A stretch of 33,322 nucleotides of DNA from Granulicella sp. L46 (GCF_009765785.1 NZ_LMUT01000002.1:1-33322), one strand, 5' to 3'; positions 15,279 through 25,028 are shown, counted from the stretch's first letter. Translations and numbers: made by a program. The notes: generated by a model from the sequence alone, not told the origin.

Positions 15279-16082
15279 TCATCCGACCGGGCGCTTGCCG
15301 CCAATAGACAATGTAATCTGCTCCGCAGCTTCGCGCAAAAGCTTGATCACCTGGATACTGCGTTTTGTTGATTCGTTGTATTGAATATGGGGCACAGTCA
15401 ACGCTCCAAGAGGCGAACCCCTATCGTCGAAGATCGGAAAGCTGATATTAACGATGCCTTTAACCAAATAGCTCGCTCGCTTCTCATAACCCGCCTTGCG
15501 AATGCGCTCAAGATGCGCCTCAAGGTCGCGAGGGGGCTTCTTACCTGTCTCCCGGCTCCACTCCGCTAATGTTCGCTCGCGCTGAGCTGCCACCTGGTGG
15601 GCAAGGATGACGTATCCGCTCCCGGATTCCATAATGTCGACGGTTGATCCCAATTTCACGAAAAAGCCCAGATCCGTCGGGGCGTTGACCTGCGCCAGAA
15701 AGACCACGCGGCTCCCCTCCAGCACGCCCATATGGCAAGACTGCAAGGTGACATGGGCCAGTCGATTCATAACAGGAAGCGCATCGACGATCAAGCGTTC
15801 GGTGGGCGGATGTTCCTGCACCAGCTTGAACATCTTTAAGGTTAGGGAATATCGCTCCTCCTCGACTTGTGCGATATAACCACGCCGCTCCAGGCATAGC
15901 AACATGCGAAAGATTTCCGATATGGTCCGCTTCAACTCACGGGCCAACTGACTCTTTGTCAGACCAGCGGATTGATGCGCCAACAGCTCAATAATATCAA
16001 GCCCTTTGTCTAGGGCGGGGGTCGCATAGGTTAGCGTCTTCGTCGACTTTGCTAAAGATCCTACGGTTCGATTCTTAGGCAT
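15279..16082 (-). CDS. IclR-family transcriptional regulator, probable fucose-cluster regulator
   Basis: This 267-residue protein has an N-terminal winged helix-turn-helix (about 22-80): 'ALDKGLDIIELLAHQSAGLTKSQLAREL' and a recognition region 'TISEIFRMLLCLERRGYI'. An IclR effector-binding domain follows (about 95-260), with 'GSTVDIMESGSGYVILAH' and 'GIVNISFPIFDDRGSPLGALTVP'. Family members bind small organic acids or sugars and control the adjacent catabolic operons. It converges on fucP with only 8 bp between stops. The likely target is the palindrome at 10366-10385. The inducer might be L-fucose, L-fuconate or 2-keto-3-deoxyfuconate; nothing in the sequence decides which. The ATG follows a GCAGGATAAG stretch, a modest ribosome site. 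Confidence 0.9.
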   Translation of the reverse strand: MPKNRTVGSLAKSTKTLTYATPALDKGLDIIELLAHQSAGLTKSQLARELKRTISEIFRMLLCLERRGYIAQVEEERYSLTLKMFKLVQEHPPTERLIVDALPVMNRLAHVTLQSCHMGVLEGSRVVFLAQVNAPTDLGFFVKLGSTVDIMESGSGYVILAHQVAAQRERTLAEWSRETGKKPPRDLEAHLERIRKAGYEKRASYLVKGIVNISFPIFDDRGSPLGALTVPHIQYNESTKRSIQVIKLLREAAEQITLSIGGKRPVG

Positions 16083-16576
16083 ACTTATCCTGCATAGCTA
16101 ATCTAAATTTACACTTGGCTACAGAACTGGAGCGCAATAAACGCTACTACATCAGCCGACTAGGGGCAAAGGGACCAAATCAGGTTTGTACCGACATGTG
16201 ATTCATTATAGGGTCTTGTCTCAGCGACGTTGGCATCTGACGCAACCTGGAATCAGTGGTACGAACAGCCGATCATCGATACCACTTGCTTGACTATTCG
16301 GGTCGGCAACGATGAAGCCTACCATGGAAAGAGATAGCAACACCTCCGCAACAGGGACCGAAGGCCTTCAACCCGGGACGCGACCGAAGGAGTTGCGACT
16401 AGGGCAGAGTAATTAGACCAGGATCGGCTGGAAAGACGTGAGCATCGGCGCGAACAGAAAACACTGGCGCTGCTCGCCGTCCATAATAAATCTAACGAAG
16501 CTGTTCCTACCGCCTATCCTGCTGTAGATAGCCGTCATCACACAAGCAGACCTCCCTGGCAGGCAGCGTGAGAAGT
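16083..16576. other. Gene-free stretch
   Basis: This 494-bp interval lies between the IclR gene start and the end of the GH141-like gene. It should contain the IclR promoter near its left end. No open frame has family features, no transposase fragment was recognised, and no good terminator for the glycosidase operon was seen. Confidence 0.45.
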
Positions 16577-18622
16577 CTAAGGACCCCATTCTTCCTCCCG
16601 CAATTTCCTGAAGCGGCGCTCAAGACCCGCATGGGTCCTGTTCTTTCGGTCCAAATCAGTAGGCTTTGATCTTGCGTTCTTGAAGTTCGGCGAGTCATTA
16701 AGATTATCGGCTTCGTTACCTCTGACCACGGAGCTATAGTTATTTGACGACGATATATTGTAGACTTGGGCGGCCTTGCCCCAAACAAAAAACCAGCCAT
16801 TGGGATCATCGCTGAAGTTGTTCGTAATTGCTAGGAATCGACTACCCTGGTCAAGGTAGATTGCTGATCCCTGTGAAAACCCGCCAATATTGCCAAAGTA
16901 GTTTCCTACTATCTCTGAATCGGGTTGCTCTCCGAGTACATAGATACCGGCCCCATCATGCATCCATAACATGACATTGGAAATCCTGTTGTAATCAATT
17001 TTATTGCCTGCGCTGGATTGACTAAAACTATTGGGTTTAGTAATCCGTGTGAAAGATGTCCATCCCCATCCGACACTTATGCCTGTATAGGGTGCAACGG
17101 ATATCTCATTATGAGAGAGGTTAAGATCTTTTGTGTAAAAGATGGAAACAGCCGGCGCTTGCAAGGATTCCACAGCCAAATTTCTTAGCGAGTTATTCTG
17201 AACAACATTATTGGTCGGAACACCTTCTACCCCAGGAGGAAAATCACCATCATCAATGTAAACATTTCTCGGATCCCCAATGTTGATGGCCGAACTACCT
17301 ATGTCATAAAATACCGACCCAATAACGCTTGAGTTGCTTGAGTCATTACCAAGGGATAGGCCAACCGCGCCAATGTGTTCAAAGATATCACCGACAAAGT
17401 CAATATTTTTAGAGTTCTCGCATTCAACGGCCGCTCTTTGCAAAGTGTTATCGAGATATTTTATTGTGTGATTTACTCCGGCGTCACTGTATTTCGTATA
17501 TAAAGCAATTGATTGTACGGTGGTGTCTCCATAGGAGCCACCGACGTTCATTAGAGAATAATGCGAATAAGCAAATGTAATTCCGCGAAATTCAACATTA
17601 GCAACTCGATGCTCCGTTGACGAGCCCTTTAAGATCATCAAACCCTCCGAAAGCGGAGCAATCACTACCGCGGTATTCATGTCCTCGCTAGCGCGCTTGT
17701 AATAGTAGAGGGTCTTACTATGCCGGTCGAAATAGAACTCGCCTTCGGTGGTCAACAGTTCGAGAGCATTCTGGAAATGGAATTGGGAAACAGCTTTAAG
17801 TTCCGGTTTATTGCTGATGAACGCGCATCCATACTGAGGTATAGATTGCGCAATAGCACCGATCGGTTCCTGAAGGATCGCAATAGATTTTGTACCTAGC
17901 ATCTCAATATTGTTGAGACTAACGATGTGATATCCAAAGCCAGCTTTGCTGGTCAATTCTACATCTCCAGGATTTTTATATTGCCCTAGGTTATCTTTGC
18001 TGAATGTAAATCCGGTGAAGCGTGTGCCGGATGTCAACGCCCACGGTTCAGTACCCTCTATTCTGAAAGTGCCGACACCTTGAATCTCTGAGCTATAGAT
18101 AAAATCTTTGCCACGAGCCATAGACGATCGCTGACCATTAACATAAAGCTGCCGCAGCTTTTCCGGCCTATCGAGGCTTGCCTTGTAAATGTTACCGTCA
18201 TATTTAGTCCAGCCGGTGATCTGTCTTCCGCCGCTGACCATTGGCCTTTCATTCTTATAAGCGAGATAGTGAATAGTGTGGCCGTTGGTGCCAGAGTCGG
18301 CTGGAGTGAATGTAATTGGAGCAGTAATAAGGTAGACACCGCCGCGAAGGTAGATATAAATGTCCTTCTGCATGAGTCCGGTACGACTCGCTACGGTATC
18401 GCGAGCTTTCTGAATGGTATGGAATGGGGAGTCTTTGGTGCCTCGGTTATCGTCGTCTCCCATAGGTGAGACAAAGAAAGTGTTCGTCGCATGTTGTATC
18501 GGCTCAGAACGGGCATGAGCTGCAGCTTGCATGAAGGTTGGGAATAATACAGGCGCAAACACGATGACGAATAATTGCCTCGTGCGTGACAATATGAATT
18601 TGATTGGATTTCGAGGGAACAT
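16577..18622 (-). CDS. Secreted right-handed beta-helix glycosidase, GH141-like (candidate alpha-L-fucosidase)
   Basis: This 681-residue protein has a long signal peptide ending near AAAHA (about residue 37). The start 'TNTFFVSPMGDDDNRGTKDSPFHTIQKARDTV' and then 'GGVYLITAPITFTPADSG' fit the N-terminal pattern of GH141-type beta-helix enzymes. From about 330 onward, parallel-helix repeats rich in N, G and short hydrophobic strands run to about 640, including 'MHDGAGIYVLGEQPDSEIVGN'. GH141 contains an alpha-L-fucosidase acting on rhamnogalacturonan-II (Bacteroides BT1002) and a xylanase. Fucosidase is favoured by the fucose context. The gene is clearly poorer in G+C than its neighbours: three sampled 60-base lines give 35-42%, against 53-65% in sampled flanking lines. 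The last 40 residues are highly charged. Family placement was not checked by search. Confidence 0.75.
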   Translation of the reverse strand: MFPRNPIKFILSRTRQLFVIVFAPVLFPTFMQAAAHARSEPIQHATNTFFVSPMGDDDNRGTKDSPFHTIQKARDTVASRTGLMQKDIYIYLRGGVYLITAPITFTPADSGTNGHTIHYLAYKNERPMVSGGRQITGWTKYDGNIYKASLDRPEKLRQLYVNGQRSSMARGKDFIYSSEIQGVGTFRIEGTEPWALTSGTRFTGFTFSKDNLGQYKNPGDVELTSKAGFGYHIVSLNNIEMLGTKSIAILQEPIGAIAQSIPQYGCAFISNKPELKAVSQFHFQNALELLTTEGEFYFDRHSKTLYYYKRASEDMNTAVVIAPLSEGLMILKGSSTEHRVANVEFRGITFAYSHYSLMNVGGSYGDTTVQSIALYTKYSDAGVNHTIKYLDNTLQRAAVECENSKNIDFVGDIFEHIGAVGLSLGNDSSNSSVIGSVFYDIGSSAINIGDPRNVYIDDGDFPPGVEGVPTNNVVQNNSLRNLAVESLQAPAVSIFYTKDLNLSHNEISVAPYTGISVGWGWTSFTRITKPNSFSQSSAGNKIDYNRISNVMLWMHDGAGIYVLGEQPDSEIVGNYFGNIGGFSQGSAIYLDQGSRFLAITNNFSDDPNGWFFVWGKAAQVYNISSSNNYSSVVRGNEADNLNDSPNFKNARSKPTDLDRKNRTHAGLERRFRKLREEEWGP

Positions 18623-18745
18623 AGCAAGTCTCGGGCTTGTGGTCGAAGAACAAAGCAGCTTAGGTTCTATACTAGAAGGCTTCTGGAAAGCGAAGTGACG
18701 TAGAGGTCGCAGTCGATTTTCAATGGTGCAACAAGGTTCTCGCGT

Positions 18746-21172
18746 TTATTGGCTTCGGCCGAAAAGACCAATTTGAGCTCTCCCCAGCTTTTTCGGTGAA
18801 TGCGCCGGTAGACCTGTCACAGGTACAAAGCGTAAAGTGGTTGCTTGTGCTTCGGCTCTCTTCATAAGGTAGCTACTTCCCGCAACTGCTTTGAATGTCA
18901 CTATTGAGCCCATTGCATGATTCTCCGTTCGCACGCCGCTTCCGGACAGAATCTCGATCTTTTCATTTGGCCATGGATTGCGAATCTTCAACCTTTGAGT
19001 CGTACCCGCTTCAATGGCAACAGTTGTCGGGACGCCGTGTCTCACCTGCACGTCCACCTTCGTTTTTCCGCGAATATACGCGCTGCCATCGAAATCCCAC
19101 CCTGGAGGTGTAGCAGGTGCGACTCGGATAAGGCCGTCGTAATCCTGGACCAGTGCTTCCTGAAGAGAGGTTGCGACAATACCACCCAATTCAACATAGA
19201 ACTCGCCATACTGTTGGTCCCAATTGGCGAAACCATTGATCGAGTCTTGATACTTCTCAGTGATCGCAGCTAACGTTTCTCCAACCTCCTTACCCAAGCC
19301 GAGCCGTGCAGCCTGAATGGGGTCGTAGCTCCAATCTGCTGTTGCAGGATATGGACGATGAGTATACGTACGCAGTGCGAGAGGGAACAGGAGTGATTCT
19401 GGGCCGATGAGATTGTACGGCCACACTGGCTCAAGGCCAATATTTTCGTTGTTATGGTTGATTGTGGCTGGAAGGTAAGAATCCACGATCATATCCTGTC
19501 CCTCAGCGTCTGCCGCAGGTTTTACTAAGGTCTGCGGGCTCGTCACTTGCGCACGTGGATAAGGAGGAATTTTCAGCAACGCCGCTTTGAGCTGTTCAAC
19601 GAGGTCAGCGTCCTTGCCGAGAAGGTTGGCTGCCTGAATCGTCGCCGGGTACAAAGCTAGGCACGCGGCAATATCGGTGGTTGGATCGGTCACATCCCAC
19701 TGAGTCTCATGTGCATTGGACGGGCCCGTATGCAAGAGTCCGTCAGGGCCGACTTTTTGATACGCAAGAAGAAATCGCGCCGAAGCCGCCATTATCGGAT
19801 AGTTACTGATAAGAAAGCTTCGATCATTGGTCGCCAGATACTGTTGCCATACCCATAGCGATACCTCCGCTCCTGTTGAGACTGTGCGCGAGTTCGCATA
19901 GGGCTGGAATTGTGCGTCGCAGTCGTAGGCTACCTGAAGAGACGGCTGATTGGGCGGCCAGCTTGGTTCGTATTCGACTCCCTGCCCGTTGAAACGCATG
20001 GTTTCCGCAATACAAGCGCCTGGGCGCCTAAGCATATGCTTTTTTGTCCAGTCTTCTATGTTCGCGAGATTTTCTCTGTAGAGATTGAAGTACGGAGCAT
20101 TCAGCTCTGACAACCCCGCGCCAAGATTTGCCGCTACCTGCATTCTTAGGTTCCAATGCCAAAACGCAGATGAATCCCAGTGATGAGCATCTCTGCCAGA
20201 GGAAAGCATATCTGCGACCCCGGCTTGGGTGCCAGGGTACTCCTTTCCCTTTTCAGCAGCAGCCGCGTACAGATAGATATTTCGGAGATTCTCCATATAG
20301 GCTCCAACTCCATCTGCTGAAGTAATTTTTATCGTTGCGGCCCTGTGCCAGAAGGCATGCCACCAACGCTTATGCTCGCCTTCATTCGTCTGTACTAGCG
20401 CCGGAGTGACAGCATCCTGCTCAATCTGGCTCCCGTCGTAATGCGGTCCTGCAATGATGATTCGGAAATGGCCATCGGGATACGGCTCGAAGGAAAGTGT
20501 GATCGTGCGTGGATCTGTAATCGTGACGGAGAGACCTCGGCCCTCCGCCGTTATGGCTGAGAGTGTGCCAAAAGATAGTCCTGAAGCGCCTGGAGCTTTA
20601 TTATCATTCCACACTTGAGAGAGTATGCCCGTTTTGCCTGCAGCCGATGCGTGCGGACTGCGTGGTGGCCAGAGGTCTAACTTGGCGGTCTGAGCATGAT
20701 CCGGGTCCGCACCCGTCACATCAACGATCATCGTGTCTGTATGGGGTTGCATATAGACGGTAGCTGTCATCCCACCGCCGCTCTCTCGAAATTCTCCACT
20801 GTAAAGATCAAGGCGCCCAGAATAGTCTCTCGCATTCGTCAAAGGTATTAGTCCCGGGATTTCCACCTGTCCCAAAGAGTAGCGATAAGGCAAAGTATCG
20901 GCGCGGTTCAGTTGTGCAGTAAATCCATTTGCAGACCAGACAGCAGCTCCTAGACTGCCATTCCCAAGTGGCATGGCCTCTCTGGCCTGAATATTCGGCG
21001 CGTCCAAAACGATATTCGAACGGCTTATGACACCAGCCACGTCAATATGAAATTTTCCATTATCCCAAGCTGTATCAGAAGCAGACTGCGATTGAGCACG
21101 AACACTCACATGCCATATAAAACTCGTGCAGGCTAGGGCAAGATATAGGGGCTTTCCGCCCGGTCTTTTCAT
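18746..21172 (-). CDS. Secreted GH95-like glycosidase (candidate alpha-L-fucosidase/galactosidase)
   Basis: This 808-residue exported protein has a signal peptide ending near SVRAQ (about residue 27). 'AREAMPLGNGSLGAAVW' at about 65-80 matches the GH95 N-terminal signature. A central (alpha/alpha)-barrel-like region contains 'WHWNLRMQVAANLGAGLSELNAPYFNLY', equivalent to the GH95 YHxNINxQMNY segment, and 'GPSNAHETQWDVTDPTTD', equivalent to its SPE region. The C-terminal part 'DYDGLIRVAPATPPGW' with 'VDVQVRHG' also fits. It diverges from classical alpha-1,2-fucosidases, with 'TLPYRYSLGQVEIPGL' where they carry a DTLWSG-like motif, so it may belong to a neighbouring subfamily. The ATG at 21172 is preceded by GGAAAGAGAAAG and preferred over the upstream frame start at 21211. 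It lies 69 bp after the GH36 gene, in the same operon. Confidence 0.72.
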   Translation of the reverse strand: MKRPGGKPLYLALACTSFIWHVSVRAQSQSASDTAWDNGKFHIDVAGVISRSNIVLDAPNIQAREAMPLGNGSLGAAVWSANGFTAQLNRADTLPYRYSLGQVEIPGLIPLTNARDYSGRLDLYSGEFRESGGGMTATVYMQPHTDTMIVDVTGADPDHAQTAKLDLWPPRSPHASAAGKTGILSQVWNDNKAPGASGLSFGTLSAITAEGRGLSVTITDPRTITLSFEPYPDGHFRIIIAGPHYDGSQIEQDAVTPALVQTNEGEHKRWWHAFWHRAATIKITSADGVGAYMENLRNIYLYAAAAEKGKEYPGTQAGVADMLSSGRDAHHWDSSAFWHWNLRMQVAANLGAGLSELNAPYFNLYRENLANIEDWTKKHMLRRPGACIAETMRFNGQGVEYEPSWPPNQPSLQVAYDCDAQFQPYANSRTVSTGAEVSLWVWQQYLATNDRSFLISNYPIMAASARFLLAYQKVGPDGLLHTGPSNAHETQWDVTDPTTDIAACLALYPATIQAANLLGKDADLVEQLKAALLKIPPYPRAQVTSPQTLVKPAADAEGQDMIVDSYLPATINHNNENIGLEPVWPYNLIGPESLLFPLALRTYTHRPYPATADWSYDPIQAARLGLGKEVGETLAAITEKYQDSINGFANWDQQYGEFYVELGGIVATSLQEALVQDYDGLIRVAPATPPGWDFDGSAYIRGKTKVDVQVRHGVPTTVAIEAGTTQRLKIRNPWPNEKIEILSGSGVRTENHAMGSIVTFKAVAGSSYLMKRAEAQATTLRFVPVTGLPAHSPKKLGRAQIGLFGRSQ

Positions 21173-21241
21173 ATTTTCTTTCTCTTTCCATATTTGTTGC
21201 GCTAGAAACATGCCGTTTACGCGAGTTCCAGCACCTGAAAT

Positions 21242-23422
21242 TTATGTGCGAAGCGACAAGATACATCCCATCTGCGGCTTAGGGAATCGCATAATGACTT
21301 TTCCTTTTCCTTGTCGAACGGATATGCCAAGGTTCATGGGATAGAGCAGCTCAACTTCATGTGCAAGAGATGGTATTTGCACTTCGTTGATCCCACCGAG
21401 TCGCCATACTGCCATAAACGTGGCTCCCGGACCACGCATACCTAATGCAACCGGCGTTTGGCGGTCTGTGACATCGGGCATACCGAGAGGATAAAAAGGC
21501 GTGGCATTTGCAATATGCATCCGAATCCTGGACTTATACACAAAGAGCCCCTGTTTCACTTGCTCCTTTGCTTCGGGAGTGAGTTGGGCCAAGTGTCCGC
21601 TCTGATGGACACGAAGCAGCATAGCGTTCACCATATTGAAGCTTGCCGCCTCGGCAGTGGATTGCTCTGTAGGATAGGACCAAACCGCAAGCTGCTCAGG
21701 AAGTACTGCCGCCGAGGCTCCCGTCGCAATTGCCGGGAAGTTTAAGTATTCTTCTTGGTCACTGCAGGATTGCAACTGTAGCCGCGACAACATTGCGTAA
21801 TCCATACGCCCACCACCACTCCCGCAGTTCTCGATGATTAGCTCCGGATATCGTTCCAGTACCGCGTCAAGCCATGCAAGGAGCGCCCGATTATGCTCCA
21901 GCAAACCTTGCCCAAAGCTTTCTGCATCGGTTTCAGTTCCCTCCAGGCCATCGGTGTTGTAATCCATCTTGATATATCCGGCGCCGTAATCCTTGACCAG
22001 ACGATGCAGCACGCCATTCAGATATGCGCAAACGTCCGGATGTCGAAAATCGAGCAATAAACGTGAATTTTTGATCACACGCCGACCGTGCCTCATGAAA
22101 AACCAGCTGTCAGGCTTTTGCGCCAGTGAGGAATGCATGCCCGCCACCTCTGGCTCAAGCCACAACCCAGGAGTCATACCAGCAGCGCGAATCTGATCAA
22201 GCGTGTACTTTAGCCCCTTTGGCCAGCGGCTTTGCGCCGGCTGCCAAAGCCCGACCGTCTCACTCCAATTCTCATTCCTCTCTGCATACCAACCCGCATC
22301 GATTACAAAGTACTCGCAACCCATTGCAGCTGCAGCAGCAATGAGCGGCCTCTCCTTCTCCTCGGTTGGATCACCCTCAAGACAATTCATATAATCATTA
22401 AATATGATCGGACAACTGCGGTTGCGATCAGGCCGTGGTCGCACACAATCACTTCTTCGATACTGAGTGAGTGCGGTAACCATTTCCTCAAAGCCGCCGC
22501 GAACGCATCCGACCGCTACCGGAACCGTCTCATATACCGCGCCAGGCTCAAGCTGTTTCCACGCCTGAGCATGTAGAGCATCGGGGCCTCCTAGATAGCC
22601 GTATACATCGTCCGCCAGGTTGCCGCGGGAAGAGGCGTTCGATATTTCCCAATGCCAAGAGCCATTGTGCTCGATCTGCCAGAATGTAGTCAGACCTAGT
22701 TCTTTGTTTTCGACCCCCGCCATAGCCAGGTATTTTTCAGTTGACCATGTACCGATCCCATCGGCCGCGGCCTCTGACCAACTCGCACGCTCATTTTCAA
22801 CAAAGCCCATGTCAGATGGTCGCAGCGTGTGCCACTGTCCCTCTGACATCCAACTGTTATATGCGAGATGAATTCTCAGTTGGTTGTTATATCGAAATGG
22901 ATCTGCCAATCCATGCAGCATCGCAGAGCTGAGGAATTCGATACCGACTGCCGCAGTGCCCGTATTTGAAACGCGTGTATGTCGTCGCAACACGGGTGAA
23001 TTGGCAAATGTCTGATAGAAGGATTCAACCTTTAGGCCTGTTTGATCATCTGCATGTTCAAGAACAAGTAGCAAATCCTCCTCGCGCTTGCCCATGTACT
23101 TCAGTCGAAGTCCTGGATTTCCCACCGCCTGCTTCATAGCTGCATCGATCGAATTCTCGCCTGTACATTGAAGAGCTACCTCTGGGCCGTATGATTGCGT
23201 AAACGAATCTCGATTGACGTCTATTTTGTAATCGGCTGGCAAAAGCGCTCCCTGTCGCAGACTCTCACCTTCAACCAAAAAATCAAGACGAAGCGACGGA
23301 GTCCTCCAAGTGAAAGTTTGCGTTCCTAACGGAGAAGGAACTTCGACCAGCAGTTGCGGTGGGTTGCATAGCCGAACGAATCCCGCGGCACTCGATGAGA
23401 TCATGAACTCCCGACGATTCAC
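21242..23422 (-). CDS. GH36 alpha-galactosidase, Tat/Sec exported
   Basis: This 726-residue enzyme has GH36 features: an N-terminal beta-sandwich (about 30-320) with 'YNSWMSEGQW', then a (beta/alpha)8 barrel with 'FVIDAGWY', 'GLWLEPEVAGMHS', the nucleophile D487 in 'YIKMDYN' and the acid/base D555 in 'SCSDQEEY'. It should release terminal alpha-D-galactose (or alpha-GalNAc) from oligosaccharides. The first residues NRREFMISSSAAGF form a twin-arginine-like export signal with a weak hydrophobic core, suggesting export in folded form. The start is GTG at 23422, with AGGAG seven bases upstream. It follows the GH29 gene by 81 bp. Galactose in xyloglucan is beta-linked, so this enzyme points to alpha-galactose in the target glycan. 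Confidence 0.92.
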   Translation of the reverse strand: MNRREFMISSSAAGFVRLCNPPQLLVEVPSPLGTQTFTWRTPSLRLDFLVEGESLRQGALLPADYKIDVNRDSFTQSYGPEVALQCTGENSIDAAMKQAVGNPGLRLKYMGKREEDLLLVLEHADDQTGLKVESFYQTFANSPVLRRHTRVSNTGTAAVGIEFLSSAMLHGLADPFRYNNQLRIHLAYNSWMSEGQWHTLRPSDMGFVENERASWSEAAADGIGTWSTEKYLAMAGVENKELGLTTFWQIEHNGSWHWEISNASSRGNLADDVYGYLGGPDALHAQAWKQLEPGAVYETVPVAVGCVRGGFEEMVTALTQYRRSDCVRPRPDRNRSCPIIFNDYMNCLEGDPTEEKERPLIAAAAAMGCEYFVIDAGWYAERNENWSETVGLWQPAQSRWPKGLKYTLDQIRAAGMTPGLWLEPEVAGMHSSLAQKPDSWFFMRHGRRVIKNSRLLLDFRHPDVCAYLNGVLHRLVKDYGAGYIKMDYNTDGLEGTETDAESFGQGLLEHNRALLAWLDAVLERYPELIIENCGSGGGRMDYAMLSRLQLQSCSDQEEYLNFPAIATGASAAVLPEQLAVWSYPTEQSTAEAASFNMVNAMLLRVHQSGHLAQLTPEAKEQVKQGLFVYKSRIRMHIANATPFYPLGMPDVTDRQTPVALGMRGPGATFMAVWRLGGINEVQIPSLAHEVELLYPMNLGISVRQGKGKVIMRFPKPQMGCILSLRT

Positions 23423-23503
23423 TTATGCTCTCCTAGAAACGGTTCGGGAAATTGGGCGGAGCGATCTCTCGCCAAACAATCACAAGACAACGCCTTCGAC
23501 AAT

Positions 23504-24943
23504 CTAATCGGTATTAAGGACGACCACGGTAGCCATGGGGTCGACTGGCCTTGCCGGAAGTCGGATGTCGATCCCCGTAGCGCTAGATGAAATGGGCAAC
23601 GGTTTGCGAGTTTTGTCGGCAAGGAGATAGGCACTAATGATCTTGCGAGGCAGAGTATCGAGATGAAAGGAACCACTGGGCCACTGAAAAATCTCTATAT
23701 AGATCTTCCCGGGCGCTGTGGTGGATCTCCAGGACCAACTTGGAACGAATACAGGTTTCCCGTTTTCGTCTTTCTCCGTCGAACTGAAGGCGCCAGCTTC
23801 CGCACCAAAGAGCGTGGGTCCCGTGCCGTAGATGGCTTTGCCGTTAACCGACAACCACTTGCCTATTGCTAGAAGGCGCTGCACCTCCGGTCCGGGCACG
23901 ATGCCATGAGAATCAGGGCCAATGTTCAGAAGGTAGTTCCCGCCTTTACTGGCGATATCGATGAGGTTATGTAAAAGCGTCTCAGTAGATTTAAAGTTTG
24001 CGTCATAGGATTTATATCCCCAAGTATCGTTGATTGTCATGCACGATTCCCAATCGCGACCGGGAAAACCTTGCGGAGGGATACGTTGTTCAGGGGTCTC
24101 TGTATCTCCGTCGTAACCTCCTCCCAGCCGATTATTCCAGATAAGGTTAGGATGCTGATTGAGCAAGGTGACGATCTCGGCAGCACGCGCTGGTGTCATC
24201 TCGCTGGTAGGAGTGTCGAACCAAACGATGGCGGGAAATTCTCCGTAGTTATTTAGAAGCTCCTTGATCTGTGGTATCGCTTTCGTCTGAAGGTAGGTAT
24301 CGAAGCTGCCATTCTGCGCCGGATCCCAGTGGAAGGTTGGAGGCTGGTGGTCGCCCGTCTTATAAGCAGCGCCCCCAGGGGCGGTCCAATCCTGATCCTG
24401 AGAGTAGTAAAAGCCAAGTTTGATACCTTGCTTCTTGCACTCAATAGCCAAGTCGCGAATCGGGTCTCGATGGAAGGGCGTTGCATCGACGATATTGAAC
24501 GAGTTCGCCTTCGAATCAAACATGGCAAAACCGTCGTGGTGCTTCGCTGTGATGATGATGTATTTCATCCCGGCTGACTTCGCGAGCGCGACGATATCGT
24601 GCGCGCTAAACCGCGTGGGATTGAACTGGGAAGCGAGCGCCTTGTATTGAGCTACAGGAATCGATTCAGTATTCATGATCCACTCGCCGATGCCTGGAGC
24701 TTGCTTACCATTCCATGTGCCGGCCGGAATCGAGTAAAGACCCCAGTGGATAAACATACCGAAGCGCGCCTCTCTCCACCAGTGCATCCGAGCATCGCGC
24801 TGGGGTGTTGTCTCAGCGTCTTGAATAGCAGGGACCTGATGAATGACAGGCCGGACCGTCTTGGCACTTCCCAGCTGCGCATAACTTAATGTTCTAGCAG
24901 TAGAAAGAAGCATAATAACGACGGTGTAGCGGGCTATGTTCAT
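23504..24943 (-). CDS. GH29 alpha-L-fucosidase, secreted
   Basis: This 479-residue protein starts with a signal peptide (about 1-22, ending near SYAQ). The GH29 core follows: 'WWREARFGMFIHWGLYSIPAG' type (about 55-75), 'AKHHDGFAMFDS' (133-144), 'GFYYSQDQDW' (177-186) and the catalytic nucleophile D243 in 'IVWFDTPTS'. E285 in 'TPEQRIP' is the best acid/base candidate. 'NDTWGYKSYD' and 'NIGPDSHG' complete the barrel, and a small C-terminal beta-sandwich ends the protein. It removes alpha-L-fucose with retention. The ATG at 24943, with AGGA just upstream, is preferred to the longer frame from 24997 because it leads straight into the signal peptide. Its position downstream of the transporter places it in the glycan-degradation operon, feeding L-fucose to FucP. 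Confidence 0.94.
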   Translation of the reverse strand: MNIARYTVVIMLLSTARTLSYAQLGSAKTVRPVIHQVPAIQDAETTPQRDARMHWWREARFGMFIHWGLYSIPAGTWNGKQAPGIGEWIMNTESIPVAQYKALASQFNPTRFSAHDIVALAKSAGMKYIIITAKHHDGFAMFDSKANSFNIVDATPFHRDPIRDLAIECKKQGIKLGFYYSQDQDWTAPGGAAYKTGDHQPPTFHWDPAQNGSFDTYLQTKAIPQIKELLNNYGEFPAIVWFDTPTSEMTPARAAEIVTLLNQHPNLIWNNRLGGGYDGDTETPEQRIPPQGFPGRDWESCMTINDTWGYKSYDANFKSTETLLHNLIDIASKGGNYLLNIGPDSHGIVPGPEVQRLLAIGKWLSVNGKAIYGTGPTLFGAEAGAFSSTEKDENGKPVFVPSWSWRSTTAPGKIYIEIFQWPSGSFHLDTLPRKIISAYLLADKTRKPLPISSSATGIDIRLPARPVDPMATVVVLNTD

Positions 24944-25028
24944 ATTGATTCCTATGCTTAATAACAACCTGATTGTGACAACCGACGGTTGCAGCAATCA
25001 TTAACTCAACTTGCTGGAACCATTGCCA

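Noticed and set aside
16083..16576. Possible mobile-element remnant next to the low-G+C GH141-like gene
   Set aside because: No transposase fragment, terminal inverted repeat or target duplication could be recognised.
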